Shown in pieces: positions 1 through 8,700 of a stretch of DNA of 58,082 bases (position 1 is the stretch's first letter; every line of letters begins with the position of its first letter). Origin of the DNA: CAXQZU01 sp964228555 (GTDB lineage Bacteria; Planctomycetota; PLA2; JAEUHO01); contig CAXQZU010000064.1 of the NCBI GenBank assembly GCA_964228555.1, positions 1 to 58,082 of the forward strand. The letters are read 5' to 3'. A model generated the notes under the pieces. That model was not told where the DNA came from. It was given only the letters and a program-made list of their open reading frames with translations, and did no database searches. A program made the translations under genes and the position numbers.

Positions 1-43
1 CGGTTTTCAAGACCGCTGCCTTCGACCGCTCGGCCATCCCTCC
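1..43 (-). tRNA. tRNA-Ser (TGA anticodon), 3' part cut by window edge
   Basis: Read on the minus strand from position 43, the sequence begins GGAGGGA (acceptor strand), followed by a D-arm and an anticodon stem-loop whose loop is CTTGAAA. The anticodon TGA lies at 9-7 and reads the serine codon UCA. Only the 5' half is present; the variable arm, T-arm and 3' acceptor strand lie outside the window. The large class II variable arm expected of tRNA-Ser therefore cannot be checked, but the anticodon loop and 5' acceptor sequence are clear. Confidence 0.85.
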
Positions 44-109
44 GTCGGGCGCCGCCCGCGCAGTCTAGCGCGACGTGCCGCACGGGCAGGCTGCGGGGCC
101 GGTGACCCG

Positions 110-115
110 TAGGCT
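110..115 (+). promoter_or_regulatory. Putative -10 element (TAGGCT) of tdk
   Basis: TAGGCT ends 7 nt before the ATG at 123. No -35 match or Shine-Dalgarno is evident. The position suggests a leaderless or nearly leaderless transcript. It lies in the intergenic interval between the tRNA and tdk, so it is not another gene's stop codon. Confidence 0.35.
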
Positions 116-122
116 GCGGCCC

Positions 123-758
123 ATGGCCAAGCTCTACTTCCGCTACGGCACGGTCGGCAGCGCCAAGACGCTCAACCTGCTGGCCGTGGCGCACAACTAC
201 GAGCGGCAGGGACGCAAGGTGCTGGTGGCCAAGCCGGCCGTGGACACGCGCGATGGGGTGCGCACGATCGCCTCGCGCGCCGGGCTGTCGCGGCAGGCCG
301 ACCTGCTGATCGGGGCCTCCACGCGCCTCCAGCCCGCGCGCTTCCGCGGGCTGGACGCGGTGGTCGTGGACGAGGCCCAGTTCCTGCGCGAGGCGCAGGT
401 GGACGCACTGCGCCGCGTCACGCTGGAGGCAGGCGTGCCCGTGCTCTGCTACGGGCTGCGCGCCGACTTCCGCGGGCGGCTCTTCGAGGGCAGCCGGCGC
501 CTCTTCGAGGTGGCCGACACCATCGAGGAGGTGAAGACCATCTGCGCCGACTGCACGCGCAAGGCCATCATGAACATGCGCCTCGTGGATGGCCGGCCCA
601 CGCTGGCGGGTCCCAGCGTGCAGCTGGGCGGCGACGAGTCCTACAAGCCGCAGTGCTTCGCTCACTGGTGGCGGGCCACGCAGGGGCCTGCGCGGCCCTC
701 CCGGGGCTCCCGGGCCCCCACCCGGCGCTCGGCGCGCCGTCGCGCGCGCACGCGCTAG
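123..758 (+). CDS. tdk: Thymidine kinase (type II)
   Basis: Phosphorylates thymidine to dTMP with ATP in the cytosolic salvage pathway. The 211-residue protein has a P-loop GTVGSAKT at residues 9-16, the DEAQF motif at 83-87 with the family's catalytic glutamate (E84), and a C-terminal zinc site as C141-x2-C144 plus C178-x2-H181. All four metal ligands are present. The length fits the type II family (about 190-230). The ATG at 123 is chosen because the P-loop normally starts within the first ten residues; an upstream ATG at 75 would add a 16-residue extension unlike the family. The last 25 residues are Arg/Pro/Ala-rich and probably disordered. Confidence 0.93.
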   Translation: MAKLYFRYGTVGSAKTLNLLAVAHNYERQGRKVLVAKPAVDTRDGVRTIASRAGLSRQADLLIGASTRLQPARFRGLDAVVVDEAQFLREAQVDALRRVTLEAGVPVLCYGLRADFRGRLFEGSRRLFEVADTIEEVKTICADCTRKAIMNMRLVDGRPTLAGPSVQLGGDESYKPQCFAHWWRATQGPARPSRGSRAPTRRSARRRARTR

Positions 759-768
759 CATCCGGGCC

Positions 769-942
769 ATGCGCCGCCTCCTCCTCGCCTTGCTGCTCCT
801 GCCCCTGGCGTGTGCCTGGCTGTCGGGCTGCAGCGGGTCCTGAAAGGGCCCGGACTGCGGCCCCGGTCGGGGCCCCACCTATGGGCTGGGCACCATGCCC
901 GACCAAGGGCGCTTCGTGGACGGCGGGAGCGGCTGGCGCTAG
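769..942 (+). CDS. Tiny lipoprotein with in-frame UGA at codon 25 (possible selenoprotein)
   Basis: From the ATG at 769 a type II signal peptide is read: two arginines, a Leu-rich core, then LSGC with the lipidated Cys at 21. TGA follows at 841-843, which alone would give a 24-residue peptide. Beyond the TGA the same frame stays open for 32 more codons to TAG at 940-942. This tail has coding-like composition: third positions are 29/32 G or C, against 23/32 and 22/32 at first and second positions. It contains GPDCG and is Gly/Pro-rich. A hairpin follows the TGA (see 859-874). Readings to weigh: selenocysteine insertion, a TGG/TGC-to-TGA mutation or sequence error, or a 24-residue peptide ending at 843. 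It begins 10 nt after the tdk stop. Function unknown. Confidence 0.4.
859..874 (+). promoter_or_regulatory. SECIS-like hairpin downstream of the in-frame UGA
   Basis: GGCCCC at 859-864 pairs perfectly with GGGGCC at 869-874 around a four-base GGTC loop at 865-868. The loop begins 21 nt after the UGA. Bacterial SECIS elements are known as hairpins shortly downstream of UGA with G in the first loop positions; the E. coli fdhF element also has a GGUC loop. No bulged U is obvious in the stem here. In DNA this GC-rich a six-pair stem can arise by chance, so this is suggestive only. Confidence 0.3.
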
Positions 943-1047
943 TCGCCCGCAGGCCCGGCTTGCCCGCGGGGCGCCCCTGCGCCACCCTTGGCGCGGGGGC
1001 CGATCCGCGAGGTTGGCGCCGCTCGCATGCACCGGCAGGAGGACTCG

Positions 1048-3270
1048 ATGAACCCCAGCGGCGAGGGCAGGCGGGCGTGGCGCTTCTACCGCGCCGGGGG
1101 CGTGGACCAGGTGTTGCTGGCCGAGGCGGCCGACTTGCTGGCGCTGCCGCAGCTGGACCAGCGCCTGTGGGTGGCGCTGGCCTGCCCCGTGAAGGGGCTG
1201 GAGTTCGACGAGCGCACGCTGGCGCTGCTGGACCTCGACCACGACGGACGCGTGCGCGCGCCCGAGTTGCTGGCCACGGTGGCCTGGCTGGAGCGCGTGC
1301 TGGCTGAGCCCGCGGGGCTGGTGCTGGGGCAGGACGGCGTGCCGCTGGCGGCGCTGCGCAGCACGCACGCCGAGGGCCAGGCGCTGCGCGCCTGTGCCCA
1401 CGAGATGCTGGCGCTGCTGGGTCGACCCGAGGCCTCGGCGATCACCGTGGCCGAGGCCGGCGAGGCCGCGGCGCGCTGGGCCCGCGCCCGCTGCAACGGC
1501 GACGGCGTGGTGCCGCCGGAGGCGCTGGACGACGAGGCTGCGCGGCGCGCCGCCGAGGACTGCCTGCGCTGCGTGGGCGGCGCGCTGGACCGCAGCGGGT
1601 CGCAGGGCATCACGGCCGCCTCCATCGCCACCTTCTTCGCACAGCTGGCCGAGCACGCGGCCTGGCGGGCGCGCGCGCAGGCGGCGGCCCGCGAGGTGCT
1701 GCCGTTGGGCGAGGGCACCGCGGCAGCCAGCGCCGCGGTGGAGGCGCTGGCGGCCAAGGTGGACGACTGGTTCGTGCGGGCCCGGACGGCGGCCTTCGAC
1801 GCGCGCGCACGGGCCGCGCTCGAGCCCAGCGAGCAGGCCTACCTCGAGGCCGGCACGCAGGCGCTGGCGCGCAGCAGCACCGCGCTGCGCCAGCTGCCGC
1901 TGGCGCGCCTCGACCCGTCGTGCGTGCTCGACCTCGGCGGCGCCGCCAACCCCGCATGGCAGGCCGAGCTCGATGCGCTGCGGACGCAGGCCGTCGAGCC
2001 GCTGCTGGGGCGCGGCACCACGCGGCTGGACGAGGCGGCGTGGCAAGGCCTGCGCGCGCGGCTGGCGCCCCATCGCGCGTGGGCCGCGACCCGCGCGGGC
2101 GCTGCCGTGGAGGCGCTGGGCCTGCCCCGCGTGCAGGCGCTGCTCGCCAGCGACCTGCGCGCGCGGCTGGAGCAGGCCGTGGCCGACGACCTCGCGGCCG
2201 CGCCGCGCATGGAGCAAGCCCTGCAGGTGGAGCGCCTCGCACGCTGCTGGCGTGACCTGTTCCGCCTCGCCAGCAACTTCGTGTCCTTCTCCGACTTCTA
2301 CGCACGGCGCAAGGCCATCTTCCAGGCCGGCACGCTCTACCTCGACGCCCGCACGACGGACCTGTGCGTGCAGGTGCTGGATGCGGGCAAGCACGCCGCG
2401 CTGGCCGCCAAGAGCGGGACCTACCTCGTCTACGTCGAGTGCACGCGCACCGGCGGCGAGCGCATGACGGTGGCCTGCGCGATGACGGCGGGCGACAGCG
2501 ACACGCTGTTCGTGGGACGCAACGGCGTGTTCTACGACCGGCGCGGCCGTGACTGGGACGCCACGATCACGAAGATCGTGGACAACCCCATCAGCGTGGG
2601 CCAGGCCTTCTGGTCGCCCTACAAGAAGCTGGCGCGCTGGGCCGAGGACATCGTGGCCCGGCGCGCGGCCGCGGCCGACGAGGAGGCCGCGGCGCGCATG
2701 CAGGCCACCACGACGGCGGCCGCCAGCGGCACGACGGTGGCGGTGGCGCTTCCCAAGCCCAAGATCGACGTGGGCGTCGTGGCCGCGCTGGGCGTGGCCG
2801 TCGGCGGCATCACGGCGGCGCTGGGCGCCCTGCTGCAGGCCTTCTTCGGGCTGGGCGTGCTGATGCCCCTGGGCATCCTGGGCGCGATGATGCTGGTGAG
2901 CGGCCCGGCGATGTTCGTGGCGTGGCTCAAGCTGCGCAAGCGCAACCTCGGCCCCATCCTCGACGCCAACGGCTGGGCCGTGAACACCCACACGCGCATC
3001 AACATCCCGCTGGGACGCTCGCTCACCACGCTGGCCGAGCTGCCCGAGGGGAGCACGCGCTCGCTGGTGGACCCCTTCGCGCCGCGCAAGAGTGCATGGC
3101 GCTGGCTGCTGCCCCTGCTGCTGCTGGCGGGCGTCGCGCTGTACGGCGCGTGGAAGCTCGACCTCCTGCACGCCTGGCTGGACTTCGTGCCGCCCCCCAG
3201 CGACCCGTGGCTGCCGCGCGCGGTGGAGGTGGTCCCGGCCGGCGCGCCGCAGCCGCCCGCGGGACGCTAG
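1048..3270 (+). CDS. EF-hand domain membrane protein, function unknown
   Basis: The 740-residue protein starts at the ATG at 1048, which has AGGAGG seven bases upstream; an ATG at 1027 and a TTG at 988 are in frame but lack this. Residues 62-73 form a textbook EF-hand loop with Asp at positions 1, 3 and 5, Gly at 6 and Glu at 12. A second, degenerate acidic segment (CNGDG) lies near residue 152. The middle 350 residues are Ala/Arg-rich and look helical. Two or more membrane segments lie at about 574-629, rich in Gly/Ala/Leu, and another at about 684-703, leaving a short C-terminal tail. Calcium binding is supported by the loop; the biological role is not. It is convergent with the next gene and shares the CTAG stop palindrome with it. 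Confidence 0.75.
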   Translation: MNPSGEGRRAWRFYRAGGVDQVLLAEAADLLALPQLDQRLWVALACPVKGLEFDERTLALLDLDHDGRVRAPELLATVAWLERVLAEPAGLVLGQDGVPLAALRSTHAEGQALRACAHEMLALLGRPEASAITVAEAGEAAARWARARCNGDGVVPPEALDDEAARRAAEDCLRCVGGALDRSGSQGITAASIATFFAQLAEHAAWRARAQAAAREVLPLGEGTAAASAAVEALAAKVDDWFVRARTAAFDARARAALEPSEQAYLEAGTQALARSSTALRQLPLARLDPSCVLDLGGAANPAWQAELDALRTQAVEPLLGRGTTRLDEAAWQGLRARLAPHRAWAATRAGAAVEALGLPRVQALLASDLRARLEQAVADDLAAAPRMEQALQVERLARCWRDLFRLASNFVSFSDFYARRKAIFQAGTLYLDARTTDLCVQVLDAGKHAALAAKSGTYLVYVECTRTGGERMTVACAMTAGDSDTLFVGRNGVFYDRRGRDWDATITKIVDNPISVGQAFWSPYKKLARWAEDIVARRAAAADEEAAARMQATTTAAASGTTVAVALPKPKIDVGVVAALGVAVGGITAALGALLQAFFGLGVLMPLGILGAMMLVSGPAMFVAWLKLRKRNLGPILDANGWAVNTHTRINIPLGRSLTTLAELPEGSTRSLVDPFAPRKSAWRWLLPLLLLAGVALYGAWKLDLLHAWLDFVPPPSDPWLPRAVEVVPAGAPQPPAGR

Positions 3271-3665
3271 GCGCCCTCGACGGCCTCCAGCACCGGCTCC
3301 GCGACGAACACCGGCTTGCCCAGCGCGGCCGCCAGCGCCAGCGCATCGCTGGGCCGTGCGTCCAGCGCACAGGCCGAGCCGTCCATGCGCGTCAGGCGCA
3401 CCTGCGCGAAGTAGGTGCCGTTCTTGATCTCGGTGATGTCCACGCGCTCGAGGGTGGCCCCGGTGGCCTGCAGCAGGCCCGCCAGCAGCTCGTGCGTCAT
3501 GGGCCGCGGAGGCGGGGTGCGCTTGAGGACGCGGTCGATGGCCTGGATGTCATGCCAGCTGATCACGATGGTGAGCGTGCGCTCGCCCTTGACCTCGGCC
3601 AGCGTCACGTACTGGCGGTCGGCCGTGTCGTTGACGTGCAGGCTGCGGATCTCCATCTGCACCAC
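3267..3665 (-). CDS. Bifunctional nuclease family (BFN, DUF151) protein
   Basis: A 132-residue cytosolic protein matching the BFN/DUF151 family: an N-terminal strand pair with the VIxWHDIQAI segment, then the family core HELLAGLLQATGATLERVDI, and the RPSDALALA motif near residue 104. Plant and Thermotoga members are associated with nuclease activity or a dimeric fold; activity here is inferred only from family. GTG codons at 3665 and 3662 and an ATG at 3656 are possible starts; GGAGG lies 11 nt before the first. A TAGCAT hexamer about 30 nt upstream may be its -10. The stop codon overlaps that of the preceding gene. Confidence 0.85.
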   Translation of the reverse strand: MVQMEIRSLHVNDTADRQYVTLAEVKGERTLTIVISWHDIQAIDRVLKRTPPPRPMTHELLAGLLQATGATLERVDITEIKNGTYFAQVRLTRMDGSACALDARPSDALALAAALGKPVFVAEPVLEAVEGA

Positions 3666-3739
3666 GGCGCGGGGGACCTCCGGAAGGGGCTCACGCGCGA
3701 TGCTACCAACGCAGCCCGGGGCGTGGTTGAAGGGAAGGC

Positions 3740-4753
3740 ATGGAACGTTCCGTCCCCCTGCTGCGCGTGCGCCGAGGCGACCACGAGGAGTCGCTGCACC
3801 GGGGCTTCGTCGCCGTGCACTCGGGCGAGCGCATGCTGGGCGTGCTGGGCGATCCCGGCGCGCTGGTCTTCTACCGCTCCGCCAGCAAGCCGCTGCAGGC
3901 GCTGGCCGGCATCACCACCGGCGCGGCAGATGCCTTCGGGCTCGTGCCCGCCGAGCTGGCGCTGGCCACCGGCAGCCACAACGGCGCGCCTGTCCACGTG
4001 GCCGCCGCGCGCTCGCTGCTGGCCAAGGCGGGCGTGCCCGAGTCGGCGCTGGGCTGCGGAGGCCACTGGTCCATCGACCCCGAGGTGGCGCAACAGCAGC
4101 GCGTGGGCTGGACCCGCCCGCCGGCGGTGCTGTCCAACTGCTCGGGCAAGCACGCGCTGATGCTGGCGGGCAGCCAGCACCTCGGCGCCCCGCTGGAGTC
4201 GTACCTGTCGGCCGGCCATCCCCTGCAGCAACGCATCCGCAGCGAGCTGGGCCACATGGCGGGCGTGCCCGCCGAGGAGGTGCGCGTGGCCATCGACGGC
4301 TGCGGCGCGCCCACCTTCGCGCTGCCGCTGGCGCAGGCCGCGCGGTCCGTGGCGATGCTGGCTGCGCCGGAAGGGCTGCCCGCGCCGCTGGCTGCCGCCG
4401 TCCGGCGCACCGTGGAGGCCATGCGCGCGCATCCCGAGATGGTGGGCGGAGAGGGCCGCTTCGACACCGAGCTGATGCGCGCCGGCAAGGGCGCCTTCGT
4501 GGCCAAGGGCGGGGCCGAGGGCGTGCACATGGTGGCGGCCCCGTCCAAGGGGCTGGGCGTGCTGGTCAAGGTGGCCGACGGCCACGACCGCGGCTACCGC
4601 CTCGTGGTGCTGGCGCTGCGGCAGCGCCTGGGGCTGCGGGAGGCCGCCGCCGCCGAGGCGCTGGCCGAGTCGCAGGGCAGCCGCACGCAGGAGAACTGGT
4701 CGGGCACGGTGACGGGCGAGCTCGAGGTGCTGCTCCCGCGGCAGTTCCCCTGA
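3740..4753 (+). CDS. L-asparaginase, thermolabile AnsA/ReAV type
   Basis: Hydrolyses L-asparagine to aspartate and ammonia. The 337-residue protein has the signatures of the Rhizobium etli ReAV class, unrelated to E. coli AnsA/AnsB. These are S47-A-S-K50 (the Ser-Lys pair), NCSGKH with C134 and K137, and DGCGAPTFAL with C188. C134, K137 and C188 match the Cys/Lys/Cys set that holds zinc in ReAV. ATGs: the chosen start at 3740 follows GGAAGG. There is no signal peptide, so it is cytosolic. It is followed after 114 bp by the NAD(P)H-hydrate dehydratase on the same strand. Confidence 0.9.
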   Translation: MERSVPLLRVRRGDHEESLHRGFVAVHSGERMLGVLGDPGALVFYRSASKPLQALAGITTGAADAFGLVPAELALATGSHNGAPVHVAAARSLLAKAGVPESALGCGGHWSIDPEVAQQQRVGWTRPPAVLSNCSGKHALMLAGSQHLGAPLESYLSAGHPLQQRIRSELGHMAGVPAEEVRVAIDGCGAPTFALPLAQAARSVAMLAAPEGLPAPLAAAVRRTVEAMRAHPEMVGGEGRFDTELMRAGKGAFVAKGGAEGVHMVAAPSKGLGVLVKVADGHDRGYRLVVLALRQRLGLREAAAAEALAESQGSRTQENWSGTVTGELEVLLPRQFP

Positions 4754-4867
4754 GCGGCGCCGCGGCGCGCGCACAGGCGCCGCGGGCCCCGGGGCAGCCC
4801 GCCCCGCCTCGGGCCGGCCCTGGGCCCTGCCCTTGCCCGGCCCCGCCGGCTGCGGGACGCTAGGCGC

Positions 4868-5746
4868 ATGAGCGCACGCCACGACCCTGCGCCGCCGCCC
4901 GCGCGCGCCCGCGACGCACACAAGGCCAGCGTGGGTCGCGTGCTGGTGGTGGGTGGCTCGCCGGGCATGGCCGGCGCGCCCTTCCTCGCCGCGTGGGGCG
5001 CGCTGCGCGCGGGCGCCGGGCTGGTGCGCGTGGCGACCCCAGCCACCGTGGCCCCCATCGTGGCCGGCTACGCACCCGAGGTGATGGTGCTGTCCCTGCC
5101 CGTGCTGGGCGAGGGCGGGCTGGATCCCTCGGCGCGCACGCCCCTGCTCGAGGCCTGCATGGCCAGCGACGCCGTGGTGATGGGGCCCGGCGCGGGACGC
5201 CACGAGGCCACGCGCGGCGTGCTGCTGGAGGTGGCCCGCCATGGCGAGGTGGCGTTGGTGCTCGACGCCGACGCCCTGTTCGGCGCGGTCGCCCGCGTGC
5301 GCCGGCAGCGCGGCAGCGACGCGCCGGTGGTGCTCACGCCGCACGAGGGCGAGGCCGCGCGCCTGCTGGACGTCCAGCCCGAGGCCGTGCGGGCCGACCG
5401 CCTCGAGAGCGCGCGACGGCTGGCCCAGCAAGCGCAGGCCACCGTGGTGCTCAAGGGCCCGGGCACCGTGGTGGTGCCCGCGCCCGCGCAAGGCGGCGAG
5501 GCGTGGACCTGCACGCATGGAGGCCCGGTGCTGGCCACGGGCGGCACGGGCGACGTGCTGGCCGGGGTGCTGGGCGCCTTGCTGGCCGCGGGGCCCGACA
5601 ACCCCTTCCTCGCCGCCTGCCGCGCCGTGGCGTGGCACGCGCGCGCAGGCGACCTGCTCGCACGCGAGCAGGGCGTGGATCGCGGCCTCGTGGCCCACGA
5701 GGTGGCCGACGCCCTGCCGCGAGCGCTGGCCGCGTGGCGCGCGTGA
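4868..5746 (+). CDS. nnrD: ADP/ATP-dependent NAD(P)H-hydrate dehydratase
   Basis: Repairs damaged NADHX/NADPHX by dehydration coupled to nucleotide hydrolysis. The 292-residue protein is the YjeF C-terminal (ribokinase-fold) domain. It has the start VGRVLVVGGSPGMAGAP, then MGPGAG, VLDADAL, the LTPHEGE motif and the anion-hole/catalytic segment ATGGTGDVLAGVLGALLA. The N-terminal epimerase domain (NnrE) found fused in many bacteria is missing and is not seen elsewhere in the window. The ATG at 4868 is the first start before the fold. The stop codon overlaps the GTG of the next gene (GTGA), so the two are probably translationally coupled. Confidence 0.92.
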   Translation: MSARHDPAPPPARARDAHKASVGRVLVVGGSPGMAGAPFLAAWGALRAGAGLVRVATPATVAPIVAGYAPEVMVLSLPVLGEGGLDPSARTPLLEACMASDAVVMGPGAGRHEATRGVLLEVARHGEVALVLDADALFGAVARVRRQRGSDAPVVLTPHEGEAARLLDVQPEAVRADRLESARRLAQQAQATVVLKGPGTVVVPAPAQGGEAWTCTHGGPVLATGGTGDVLAGVLGALLAAGPDNPFLAACRAVAWHARAGDLLAREQGVDRGLVAHEVADALPRALAAWRA

Positions 5747-8700
5747 GCCGGGGCGTCTTCCTGTCCGGCACCCGCCGCGCGCTCGCCGTGCTGCTGGCGG
5801 TGCTGCTGGCGGTGCGGGCCCTCGATGCGCCGGCGCCCGCGCAGGCCGGCGACCCGGCTCGCTGGGACGCCGAGATCGATGCCCTCGCGGGAGCGCTCGC
5901 CTCGGGCGATCGGCTCGCCCAGCGCGCCCACAGCGTGACGCTGCGCGAGGGAGGCGAGGCGGCCGTCGAGGCCATCGATGCTGCGTGGCTGCGCATCGCC
6001 GGACAGCCGAGGTTGCTCGAGGCCCTGATCACGGTGATCTCGGACAGCCCGACCCCGCAGGCCGGGCGCCTCGTGCGGCGGGCCGCAGCGCATGGCGATG
6101 AGGGCGTGCGCGCCGCCGCGGCGCTGGCCCTCGCGCAGGGCAGCTCCGCGGACACGGCCGAGGCGCTGGCCCGCCTCGCCTGCGACGACGCGCTGCCCGG
6201 CGTGCGTGCGGCGGCGTGGACGGCCCTGTTCGCTCGCGAGGACGAGCACGCGCGCCGCCATCGTGCCCACCTTCCGCCCGATGCCGACCCGGCGCTGCGC
6301 ACGCGCCGGCTGGTGCTGCACCGGCTGCGCGACGACGACGGCTCGGCGCTGCCGGCCGTGCTGCAGCTGGCGCTTGCGGCCTGGCAGGAGGGCGGCACGG
6401 GCGCCGAGCGGCTGGCCGCGGCACGCTGGCTGTGCACGTACGCCCTCGAGACCAGCCCGCACGCCCAGCCCCTGGAGCTGCTGCTGGGCATCGTGCGCGA
6501 GTGCGGGCAGGGGCCCGTGACGGCGCTGGCCCTGCGCACCGCGATGGGCGTGCCCTCCGCCGGGCATGACCCCGTCGAGGAGCGCTGGGCCGCCGTGGAT
6601 GCCGCGCTGGCCGTGCTGGCACGGCCGTCCGTGCCCGCGGCCACGCGGTCGTGGGTGCTGGCGCGCTGCCTGCAGTGGATGGCGCATCCCGTGGCCATGG
6701 ACCCGTCGCGGCCTGACCCCATCCCGGAGCAGGCCCTGTGGCGGCGTCTGCCCGACCTGGGTGCCGAGCTGCTGCCGCACATCGAGCGCGGCCTCCAGCC
6801 GGGCGGCTTCCGGGCCCCCGCCGAGGCGCTGCGCCTCGTGCACGACCTGCCTGCCCGCGAGGCGCTGCCCCTGCTGGAGCGGCTGCTGGCGCCGGGGCCC
6901 GACCGCGCGCTGCGGGCCGCGGCCAGCAGCGCACTGCACGCGATGGGCGCCATGCCCAGCGAACGCCTCGCCGTGATGCTGCTGGAGGCAGGCACCGAGG
7001 CCTCGCTGCGGCTGGAGGCGCTGTCCACGCTGGCCACCACGCCCGAGCCGTGGGCGCTGCCGCTGCTGGTGACGGCACTGCAAGACCCGGCGCCCAGCAT
7101 GGTGGACGCGGCTCTCGATGCCCTCGAGCGCCGCCCCGGCCCGGAGGCGCGCGCGGCCCGCGAGCGCTTCCTGCTGGAGGCCGCCTACCCGGACGAGAAG
7201 CTGCCCGGGCGCCTCGAGCGCCTGCTGCGCCCGTGGGACGCGGCGGCCGGCGACACCTTCCGGCGTGCGCTCGAGGCGCGCGGCGGGGCCCTGCGCGGCG
7301 CAGCCCTCTCCATCGCCGCGCGCTGGCCCGCCGCCATGCTGGCCGGGGCATGGACGTGGATCGAGGCCATCGAGCCTGTGCTGCAGGGCGGCCGCGAGGT
7401 CGAGGCATGGATGCTGTGTGCCGTGCGCGCCGCGCCCGCCACGGCACTGCACTGGATCCGCGCGCGCTGGGACACCTTCCCCGTGGGCGACTCGCGCGCC
7501 AGCACGCAGGCGCGTGCGCTGGCCTGCCTGGAGGGCGTGCGCGACCCGGCGCTGGCGCCGCAGGCCATCGACCTCGTGCTGGAGAAGGTGGAAGGCCAGC
7601 GCGATCCCGCCCTGCTGGCGCACGCACTGGACGCCCTGCGCGGGCGCCGGGGGCACCGCGACGGCGACCTCGACCGGCTCTTCGTGCGGCTGCTCACGGC
7701 GCAGGAGGTGGACGGCGGCGAGGACGGCGCCGAGGCGGTGGCGGCGCGCGTCGTGTGGGCGCTGGCGGCCCCGGGTCGTGGCGACCTGACGGCGCACCTG
7801 CTGCCGATGCTGCAACGGCTCGCCGGCGACGCCGAGCGCTCGCATCGGACGCTGGCGCTGCTGGAGGCGCTGGAGCACCAGCCCCCAGCCGCCGTGGAGC
7901 CCGCGGTGGCGGCGCTGCTCTTCGATGCCACGCTCTACGCCCCCGTGCGTGCGGCCGCAGGGCGCCTGCTGGCCGGTCGCTGCTCGCCGGCCACGCGCGC
8001 GATGGCGGCCGCCCAGCTGCGCGAGGCCAGCCAGAAGGAACACGACCCCGAGGTGCTGCAGGCCCTTGCCCGCGTGGCCAGCACCGGCGGCGGTGCGCTG
8101 CTGGCACGCGGCTTCGCCCAGACGCTGGAGCAGGAAGTGCGCTCCTGGCTGGGCTCGACGCCGCCGCCCGACCCCTTCCGCGACCGCGAGGACGCCTTGC
8201 CCATGCGCGTGGAGGCCCTGGCGCAGGCCGCGCTGCGCGCGGGCGGCGCCGAGCAGGCCGGGGCCCTGCTGCGGCTGGTGCTCGACGACCACAACCTCGC
8301 GTGGGCCGAGAGCGTGCTGCGCATGGTGCGCCTCGAGCACGTCACGCCCGACGTGCTGACCGCGCTGGGCCCGGCGGCCGACTCGCTGGGCGTGCGCGTG
8401 GGACGCAGCATGGAAGGCCTGGTCCCGCCCGAGACCGCCGAGCTCGTCGCGGGCCTGCGCCTGCTGGATGACGAGCAGCTGGCCCCGCGCCTGGCGGAGG
8501 TGCTGGCCGAGCCGGCGGTGCACGCACGGCTGGCGCGCTGGCCCGACGCCGTGCCTGCCAAGCTGGCCCTCATGCTGGGTGCCGGCTACCCGCGCTGCCA
8601 GTCCCTGCTCGCTCGCGAGGTGCTGCGGCTGGCACCCTTCGGCAGCCCCTTCGACGTGGACCTCGGCAACATGGCTGCGCGCCAGGCGTGGCGCGAGGGC

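Noticed and set aside
757..762. TAGCAT 6 nt before the lipoprotein ATG at 769 as a -10 element
   Set aside because: The TAG is the tdk stop codon, so the match may be coincidental; not counted in the leaderless set.
568..3171. Long minus-strand open frame (867 codons) opposite the EF-hand gene
   Set aside because: It is an antisense shadow made possible by few stop codons at this GC; the product is Gln/His/Arg-rich and low-complexity, while the plus strand shows clear domains.
4861..4866. TAGGCG before the nnrD ATG as a leaderless -10
   Set aside because: Only one base separates it from the start codon, too close for transcription initiation upstream of the ATG.
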